DNA from: Blautia hominis
GTDB taxonomy: Bacteria > Bacillota > Clostridia > Lachnospirales > Lachnospiraceae
Assembly (NCBI GenBank): GCA_002270465.1
Contig: NQOF01000003.1
Location: 806,001 to 870,000, forward strand
Direction: 5' to 3'
Length of the DNA stretch: 64,000 nucleotides
A program made the position numbers and the translations under genes. Below, in pieces: positions 57,385 through 64,000 of this stretch (its first letter is position 1; each line of letters opens with the position of its first letter). The notes beneath the pieces are model-generated. The model was given only the letters and a program-made list of their open reading frames with translations. It was not told the origin of the DNA and ran no database searches.

Positions 57385-60300
57385 ATGAAAGGTTTTAAGA
57401 GAGGAATTGCTGCGGCATCCACAGTGGCACTCTGCCTGACGTCCATACCGATGAACGGGCTTTGCCTGGTTTCTGCGGCAGAACTGGACAGGACAGTTAA
57501 GCTTCAGCCCAGTCTCGCATCCACCTTCCATGACACCAATGAAGACGGTCTCGGTGAATTTGAAGGATGGGGAACGTCGCTCTGCTGGTGGGCAAACCGC
57601 ATTGGCTACAGTGATGCAATGACAGATAAAGCGGCAGAAGTGTTCTTCAGTGATAAGGGACTGGACATGAACATTGGCCGTTATAATGTGGGCGGCGGTG
57701 ACCATGTGGGAGTGCCCACGGAAGTGCCGGTAAATGAAAAGGCACAGTTTTACGATCTGGAAACAGAAGGGTATACACCGGAGTATTCGGGAAGTAAAAT
57801 GGCAGTTGGTGAGAATGCAGCAATGAAGGACCTGCAGTATACAGTGTCGGATGCTGATTTTGGTATTACAAAGGGAAATAAAGTTGGGACTTTTAAGTCG
57901 ATTGGCTGGATCAATAAGCTGGGAGATAAACCGGGTGACGGAGATAATCTTCGCTACACAGTCAATGCAAAAGAGGAAGGCAAATATACGGTAAAACTGT
58001 TATTGACCCTGACAGGCAGCAACAAAAGGGACGTGGCTATCCGGGTGAATGACAGTGAGGATCATATCATAGACGCGGATACCATCAACAGTAATCTGAT
58101 CGCGTCGGGAAACAATAATCTGCTGTTTCTTGTGACAATTCCGGACGTGGTATTGAAGGCTGGAGAGAACACCATCAACATTGCAGGAAAAAATGACTGG
58201 ACACTGGATTTTGTAAAGATGGCAGTGATCAAATCCGGTGAGGAAGGTACATTGCCTGAGGGGGAAGAATATCTTCACAGCCCACATATTACCCGTTCTG
58301 ATTCCGCAGTTCCGGGATATGCGAAAGATGTGACAAAGATTGATACCAACAAGCATGAGTTATCATGGTATGAGACGGAATATGACAGAGCTGATGAGGC
58401 GTGCGGCTATGCGTGGAATTATGACTGGGATGCAGATGTAAACCAGCTCAACATTTTAAAAGCGGCAGCAGAAGCCAGCGGTGAAGATTTCATAGCAGAA
58501 GCCTTCTCCAACTCTCCGCCGTATTTTATGACAAACAGCGGCTGCAGTTCAGGCGCTGTGGATTCCGGCAAGGATAATCTGCGTGCGGACTCCTATCATG
58601 CGTTTGCGGTTTATATGGCAGATGTGATCGAACATTGGAATAATGAGGGCGTTATTACCTTCCAGAGTGCCACACCTATGAATGAGCCATATACAAACTA
58701 TTGGGGAGCGTACAGCAACAAGCAGGAAGGATGTCATTTTGACCAGGGAGAATCCCAGTCAAAGATCATAGAGGCATTAAATGAAGAACTGGAGAAAAAA
58801 GGGATTGACATTATAATCTCAGGAACAGATGAGACAAGCATTGATACAGCTATCAGTTCCTACAATGCGCTCTCTGATGAGGCAAAGAATATTATCCAAA
58901 GAATCGATACCCATTCATACGGCGGTTCCAAACGTTCCGAGCTGAAAGCCCTGGCAGAAGATCAGGAAAAGAATCTGTGGATGTCAGAAGTGGACGGTGC
59001 GTACACAGAAGGAACCAATGCAGGAGAAATGAGTGCCGCCCTTGGCCTGGCAAAAGCCATGATGAAGGACGTAAACGGACTGAACGCAAATGCATGGATT
59101 CTTTGGAATGCTATAGATATGCATGTGGACAAGGAGATCCAAACCAGCAGTGATGCTGATTATGCAAGTTTGGACGAGTTGTATAAGAGAGTTAATATGA
59201 ACAGCGGTTACTGGGGCATTGCCATAGGTGACCATGACAATGAAGATATCCTGCTTACCAAAAAGTATTATGCATACGGACAGCTTTCCAGATATATCCG
59301 TCCTGGCTATACGATCATTGGTTCCAGTGACGATACACTGGCAGCATATGACCCGGAAGGCGGAAAAGTCGTAGTCGCAGCAGTGAATACTTCAGGCGAG
59401 GACAAGACATGGAAATTTGATCTGTCCAGCTTCAGTACCATGGGTGACCATGTGACTGCCATTCGTACCAGCGGTTCTCTGGCAGAGGGGGAAAACTGGG
59501 CAGACGTTTCCTCAGACGGTGATATTACCGCAGATACGGCTAAAAAGAGTATCACAGCCACACTGAAAGCAAACTCCATTACTACATATATTGTTGATGG
59601 TGTCACTTATGATAGTACAGCAGAAGAAATCACTAAGATCGAGGATGTAAATGTATATACCATAGAAGGTGTTCCGGCTGTACTGCCAAAAACAGTGGAG
59701 ACTGTTACCAATAAAAACAATACCACAGAAAAGAAAGTAACATGGAATCTTGAGGATGTGGATTTGACCCAGAGTGGAGAAGTTACAGGTACAGTGGAAG
59801 GCACAACATTGCCAGCTAAAGCAAAGGTACAGGTTGTGGCACCCAATATGATTTATTTTATTGACTGCAACAGCCCGGAATCACCTAAATATGCGGCCAT
59901 GGATCAGTATGCGGACCTTCTTAATGAAAAGGCAGATCAGGCATATACAGAAGATTCATGGGGATATCTGGATGAGTATGGGAAGTACAATGGTGATGTA
60001 AACGATGAATATGATACCGGCTGGTATGCAAAATCCGGTCAGTCCATCAAGTACACAGTCCCCCTTGATGAAGGAACCTATAAAGTTACCTTTGGCTTTA
60101 AAGAATGGTGGCGGGATAGTAATAAATCTCGTAAGATGACAATATCCGCAACACAAAACAACGGGACAAATGAACTTGGATCGTCCAATACATGGAACGG
60201 TGGAAACTGGTGGAATTCCGATACGTTTGACTTGGTGTGTGAGGATACCGGAAATGTAACGTTCAGTATTGAAAAACAATCCGGACAGCCGGACCCGGCG

Positions 60301-63300
60301 CTTTCTTTTATCCAGATTCAGAAAATCTTGAATTTAGATGAATTAAAAGCAGCGCTGAAGGCAGCCTCCGAAGTGAACAGAGGACAGTACCCTGCATCAA
60401 AACTGGCTGTTCTGGATGAGGCAGTAGAAGCAGGAAAAGACCTTGCGCTGAAATCTTCCGCAACACAGGAGCAGATTGATGACAGTGCAAAAGCCATCAC
60501 AAAAACTATGGAAGCGCTGGGCACAGGATATACAGAGGAAGAGATCGCGGCAAACGATTATGTACTGTATTTGGTAAACTGTGGTACTCCAGATGCATCT
60601 GTTGTACCGGACAGCTATATCCGTGGCTTATATCAGTCCAATGTTGACCAGCAGTATGCAGCAGATGCCGATACAGGTTTAAGCTGGGGTTACGAGCCAA
60701 ATGATGAGAATTCAAGGATCGTCAACGGCGGCAGCAGCACAGCGGATATTACTGGCAGCTATATTTATATGGCAGATACAGGCATCACATTTGTCAAAGA
60801 TGTCAGTGGATTCAAATATAAATTTGAACTCCCGGACAGAGCAAATAGCGATTATGCTGTGACATTAGGATTTAAAAATCCATGGGATACAAGAAATGTA
60901 GATATCAAGCTGGAAGGGGAGACCGTTGAGAGCGATCTGACCCTGACAAAATCACAGTTGATTGAAAAAACTTACAAAACAGAGGTTACAGACGGAGAAC
61001 TGAACGTGATGGTCCACAGTCCCAAACGTACAAACCAGTACGGTGACCCTGTACTCAATTATATCATCGTCAAAGCCGTTGCGGCATATACAACGGACAG
61101 AATCACAGAAACGATCGCATCCTATCAGTCAGCTATGGACGGTCACAACTATTCCGAATCAACCAAAGGAGCTTTTGATAAAGCAGTACAGGAAGCCCAG
61201 ATGTTAGTTGATAATAGTTCAACGGATCAGAAGGCGATCAAAGATGCTTTGAACAAACTGGAAGAATCATTCAATGCTCTGAAGGAAGTTTATACCTATT
61301 CTTCTATTACAGGTACAAGCGGAGCACAGCTTTTTGACAACAACGGCAATAAGATCCAGGCACACGGCGGACAGATTCAGCAGTTCACGATCAACGGGGA
61401 AACCAAGTATTATTGGTACGGGGAAGATAAAACAAATGGTTACCGCCCGGTTGTAGGGGTACATTTGTATACCTCTTCAGATTTGTACAACTGGACAGAC
61501 GAAGGTGTTGTGCTGAGAAGTATTCCTGTATCTGAGGAAGACTATGATAAAGACCAGACGGAAGGGTATAAAGCAGACCTTTCTATCTTTGAGACAGATG
61601 AATATTTCAAAAATCTGTATGGCGAATATGAAGGCCAGGACCCGGATGATACGGACAACTACAGCAGTAAACTGGAAGAGGTTTACTGGAATCTGGCTGA
61701 GGACAGAACCGTTATTGAGCGGCCAAAAGTTTTATACAATGATGCAACCGGAAAATATGTAATGTGGTTCCATGCAGATGGACGTACCCCTACCAGTGAT
61801 GCTGATTACGGCAAAGCAAGGGCCGGCATTGCCATCAGTGACAGTCCTGCAGGACCTTTTAAACTGCTGGGTACCTATAAGCTGCATGACAGTAAAGATG
61901 CTGATCACAGTTGGGATCATGCGGGCGGTGCAGTACGTGATATGAACCTGTTTAAAGATGACGACGGACAGGGATATGTTATTTATTCATCAGATGGAAA
62001 CCTGACAACTTATATTGCAAAATTAAATGAGTCTTATACAGGCTTGATCGCAGATCCTAAAGAGGCCGTGGAGGGTACAGGCAAAGATGTAGAAGAACTG
62101 ACAGCATCTGATTATACGAGAAACTTTATCAATGCGTCAAGAGAAGCACCAGCAATGTTTAAATACAAAGGAAAATATTATATTGTCAACTCAGGATGTA
62201 CGGGATGGGCACCAAATAAGGCCCAGTATGCCGTAGCAGACCATCCTCTGGGACCATGGACCGTGATGGGTGACCCATGTGTAGGCGATACAAAGGGAAC
62301 GACTTTTGACACCCAGAGCACTTGCGTATTCCCTGTCGATGCAGAGAACGGCAAATTTATTTACATGGGTGACCGCTGGTACAATCCGGACACAGGCGGA
62401 GATTTAAGTGATTCCAGATATGTATGGCTGCCGGTTGAATTCCTTCCGGGCGATCAGATCCAGTTAAAAGACTATGCGGACTGGACCTTGGATGAACTGG
62501 AAAATAAGGCTAGTTTTGAGATCGTCAGTGACCTTCCCACGGTTGTGAGCTCTGTGTCTGAGATTGCAGAAGCCCTGCCAAGTACAGTCACAGTTGATTT
62601 TGGAAGCACTACTGCTGAGAAAGATGTGACATGGGATCTGGGCAATCTTGCTGAGGATAAACTGGGTACTGCCACAGTGACCGGAATCCTGACTGACGGA
62701 AACAGGGAATTTACACATAATATCAGCATCGTGAATCCTAAATTGATCTACTTCTTTGACAGCGGTGCAGATACATCCGTATACTTTGATACAGTAAACG
62801 CAAATCTGTTTGGCAGATTAAAGAACAGTGTACCGGACAGCGCTTACACGGATGAAAACGGTGCCGGCTATACCGGTGTTGTGCAGTCCCAGGATGAAGA
62901 TAACTATGATCTGGGACATCACTCCGGCGATGACTATCTCTCAAATGGCTGGTGGGCAGGTTCCGGAAAAAATATTGAATATGCATTTGATCTTAAACCG
63001 GGTACCTACACGTTATCTGCCGGATTCCAGGAATGGTGGAATACAAGCAGACCATCAAGGATGACGATCACCTCAGGAGACGAGAAAATAGCAGAAAAGG
63101 ACTTTACTGTTTATAATTCAAGTACAGACCTTCAGGTTAACCAGACATTTACCGTGACAGAAGAAAATGCAGGTAAGATCACAGTTACCATCAGCAAAAC
63201 CGGAAATCCTGACCCTGTGCTCAGCTGGATCGCAGTGACACATGACGATGCTGCGGTAAATACAGATAAGCTGGACACATTGATCGAGGCAGCCAGTGTT

Positions 63301-64000
63301 TTGAAGGAAGAGAACTATTCAGCGGAAACCTGGGAAGCTCTTTCAATCGCTCTGGAAGAAGCAAAGAATGCGCAGGGAATGGAAGAAGCAGACCAGAAAG
63401 CCATAGACAAGGCTGTTAAAGCTTTGATGACTGCGATTGAAGCCCTGGAAAGCACAGTTGACAAGAAAGTGCTTCAGGAACTGGTTGACGAAGTAAATGA
63501 ATTCCAGAATTCCATATATACGGCTGCGTCCTGGAGTGAATACGAGGCAGAAACAGCACAGGCTAAAGAAGATGCACAGGGAGTGCTGGATAATAAGGCG
63601 GCATTAAAAGAGGATGTGGATAAGGCACTGAAAGCGCTGCGATCCGCATTTACATCCGGAAAAGAGAAATTAGTTACTATCCAGTCTGTGCTGGAATCCG
63701 GTATTGCAGAAAATGAGATTCCGGAGAGCAGCAAGGATAGTTATACAGAAGAGAGCTGGGCAGAATATGAGGCAGCTTTGTCAGCAGCCAAAGCATTGAT
63801 CGGTTCTAACGATGAGGACGCTGTGAATGCAGCTGTTGCTGATCTTGCAGCAGCAAGGACAGGACTGACAGAAAAACCAGACCATGTTGTTAACAAGGCA
63901 GAACTTATTGAGGTAATTGAGAATGCACCTTCAGAAGAAGAAGCTGGGCTGTATACTTTAGATTCCTGGACGCCTTACGCAGCGGCATTGGCAGAAGCTA
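57385..64000 (+). CDS. Giant secreted GH30-GH43 glycoside hydrolase, 3'-truncated by window edge
   Basis: This frame stays open to the last base (2,205 codons). It is a secreted, probably wall-attached enzyme, likely for type II arabinogalactan. A signal peptide (residues 1-~32) precedes a GH30 domain (~40-740) with acid/base E434 in PMNEPYTNY and nucleophile E535 in LWMSEVDGAY; a binding domain is inserted at ~116-287. Next are a Big_4-like Ig domain (~749-816), a malectin-like CBM (~822-980), FIVAR (~981-1047), a second CBM (~1058-1232) and FIVAR (~1235-1299). A GH43 domain (~1306-1696) follows, with AHGGQ (1326-1330), D1519 and general acid E1587. It resembles GH43_24 exo-beta-1,3-galactanases, which lack the usual base Asp. 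Then come Big_4 (~1713-1785), a CBM (~1786-1956) and at least four FIVAR repeats. GH30 is closest in pattern to endo-beta-1,6-galactanases. AGGAGG precedes ATG. Confidence 0.88.
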   Translation, partial: MKGFKRGIAAASTVALCLTSIPMNGLCLVSAAELDRTVKLQPSLASTFHDTNEDGLGEFEGWGTSLCWWANRIGYSDAMTDKAAEVFFSDKGLDMNIGRYNVGGGDHVGVPTEVPVNEKAQFYDLETEGYTPEYSGSKMAVGENAAMKDLQYTVSDADFGITKGNKVGTFKSIGWINKLGDKPGDGDNLRYTVNAKEEGKYTVKLLLTLTGSNKRDVAIRVNDSEDHIIDADTINSNLIASGNNNLLFLVTIPDVVLKAGENTINIAGKNDWTLDFVKMAVIKSGEEGTLPEGEEYLHSPHITRSDSAVPGYAKDVTKIDTNKHELSWYETEYDRADEACGYAWNYDWDADVNQLNILKAAAEASGEDFIAEAFSNSPPYFMTNSGCSSGAVDSGKDNLRADSYHAFAVYMADVIEHWNNEGVITFQSATPMNEPYTNYWGAYSNKQEGCHFDQGESQSKIIEALNEELEKKGIDIIISGTDETSIDTAISSYNALSDEAKNIIQRIDTHSYGGSKRSELKALAEDQEKNLWMSEVDGAYTEGTNAGEMSAALGLAKAMMKDVNGLNANAWILWNAIDMHVDKEIQTSSDADYASLDELYKRVNMNSGYWGIAIGDHDNEDILLTKKYYAYGQLSRYIRPGYTIIGSSDDTLAAYDPEGGKVVVAAVNTSGEDKTWKFDLSSFSTMGDHVTAIRTSGSLAEGENWADVSSDGDITADTAKKSITATLKANSITTYIVDGVTYDSTAEEITKIEDVNVYTIEGVPAVLPKTVETVTNKNNTTEKKVTWNLEDVDLTQSGEVTGTVEGTTLPAKAKVQVVAPNMIYFIDCNSPESPKYAAMDQYADLLNEKADQAYTEDSWGYLDEYGKYNGDVNDEYDTGWYAKSGQSIKYTVPLDEGTYKVTFGFKEWWRDSNKSRKMTISATQNNGTNELGSSNTWNGGNWWNSDTFDLVCEDTGNVTFSIEKQSGQPDPALSFIQIQKILNLDELKAALKAASEVNRGQYPASKLAVLDEAVEAGKDLALKSSATQEQIDDSAKAITKTMEALGTGYTEEEIAANDYVLYLVNCGTPDASVVPDSYIRGLYQSNVDQQYAADADTGLSWGYEPNDENSRIVNGGSSTADITGSYIYMADTGITFVKDVSGFKYKFELPDRANSDYAVTLGFKNPWDTRNVDIKLEGETVESDLTLTKSQLIEKTYKTEVTDGELNVMVHSPKRTNQYGDPVLNYIIVKAVAAYTTDRITETIASYQSAMDGHNYSESTKGAFDKAVQEAQMLVDNSSTDQKAIKDALNKLEESFNALKEVYTYSSITGTSGAQLFDNNGNKIQAHGGQIQQFTINGETKYYWYGEDKTNGYRPVVGVHLYTSSDLYNWTDEGVVLRSIPVSEEDYDKDQTEGYKADLSIFETDEYFKNLYGEYEGQDPDDTDNYSSKLEEVYWNLAEDRTVIERPKVLYNDATGKYVMWFHADGRTPTSDADYGKARAGIAISDSPAGPFKLLGTYKLHDSKDADHSWDHAGGAVRDMNLFKDDDGQGYVIYSSDGNLTTYIAKLNESYTGLIADPKEAVEGTGKDVEELTASDYTRNFINASREAPAMFKYKGKYYIVNSGCTGWAPNKAQYAVADHPLGPWTVMGDPCVGDTKGTTFDTQSTCVFPVDAENGKFIYMGDRWYNPDTGGDLSDSRYVWLPVEFLPGDQIQLKDYADWTLDELENKASFEIVSDLPTVVSSVSEIAEALPSTVTVDFGSTTAEKDVTWDLGNLAEDKLGTATVTGILTDGNREFTHNISIVNPKLIYFFDSGADTSVYFDTVNANLFGRLKNSVPDSAYTDENGAGYTGVVQSQDEDNYDLGHHSGDDYLSNGWWAGSGKNIEYAFDLKPGTYTLSAGFQEWWNTSRPSRMTITSGDEKIAEKDFTVYNSSTDLQVNQTFTVTEENAGKITVTISKTGNPDPVLSWIAVTHDDAAVNTDKLDTLIEAASVLKEENYSAETWEALSIALEEAKNAQGMEEADQKAIDKAVKALMTAIEALESTVDKKVLQELVDEVNEFQNSIYTAASWSEYEAETAQAKEDAQGVLDNKAALKEDVDKALKALRSAFTSGKEKLVTIQSVLESGIAENEIPESSKDSYTEESWAEYEAALSAAKALIGSNDEDAVNAAVADLAAARTGLTEKPDHVVNKAELIEVIENAPSEEEAGLYTLDSWTPYAAALAEA

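Overview
The window reads as a chromosome segment of a low-to-mid GC anaerobic Firmicute, most likely a Lachnospiraceae gut commensal of the Blautia type. This is inferred from gene content: pyruvate:ferredoxin oxidoreductase, PPDK, a PPi-type phosphofructokinase, YesM/AraC two-component regulation of CUT1 sugar transporters, many Gram-positive style lipoproteins, and strong AGGAGG ribosome binding sites. No species assignment was possible without a search. No phage, insertion sequence, tRNA, rRNA or CRISPR array was seen.

Layout. 1-2618: 3' part of pyruvate carboxylase. 3110-6714: class I ribonucleotide reductase operon (alpha, beta). 6936-9929: a ROK sugar kinase facing a MarR-MATE drug/redox operon. 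10487-12182: a GNAT acetyltransferase and a heptad-repeat coiled-coil protein. 12319-14534: a divergent LysR regulator and diaminopimelate decarboxylase. 14605-16236: an ABC-F ATPase. 16434-20513: an Rrf2 regulator followed by a large pyruvate:ferredoxin oxidoreductase. 20850-28750: a PH-domain protein and GDPD, a PRTase-like protein with a lipoprotein, then an M16C peptidase-era-recO operon. 29385-30779: glycyl-tRNA synthetase behind a long structured leader.

30877-36916 is a LacI-controlled fructan/sucrose locus: GH32, a lipoprotein binding protein and two permeases, with a near-consensus promoter overlapped by LacI-type palindromes. 37042-41580 holds an XRE membrane regulator, a PAP2 phosphatase, a CapA-like protein and the PPi-type PFK. 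41709-53043 is a second transport locus. A YesM-type sensor kinase faces a run of genes encoding a UroD-superfamily protein, a CUT1 binding protein, two permeases, the AraC-type response regulator, an L-cysteine desulfidase-like enzyme, an M20 dipeptidase and an aldo/keto reductase. That combination does not look like a plain sugar operon and is the best candidate for an undescribed catabolic system. 53285-55909 is PPDK. 55997-57238 is an AraC regulator. 57385 to the window end is an unfinished secreted enzyme of more than 2,200 residues, joining GH30 and GH43 catalytic domains with several carbohydrate-binding and FIVAR modules. It probably attacks type II arabinogalactan.

The gaps between genes carry at least two families of structured dispersed repeats, about 125-165 bp long with inverted ends. 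One copy lies in the glyS leader and creates a spurious upstream extension of that gene. A third, different 162-bp inverted repeat lies between the ROK and MATE genes. PFOR and PPDK have visibly different, more restricted codon use than their neighbours, as expected for very highly expressed central metabolism genes.
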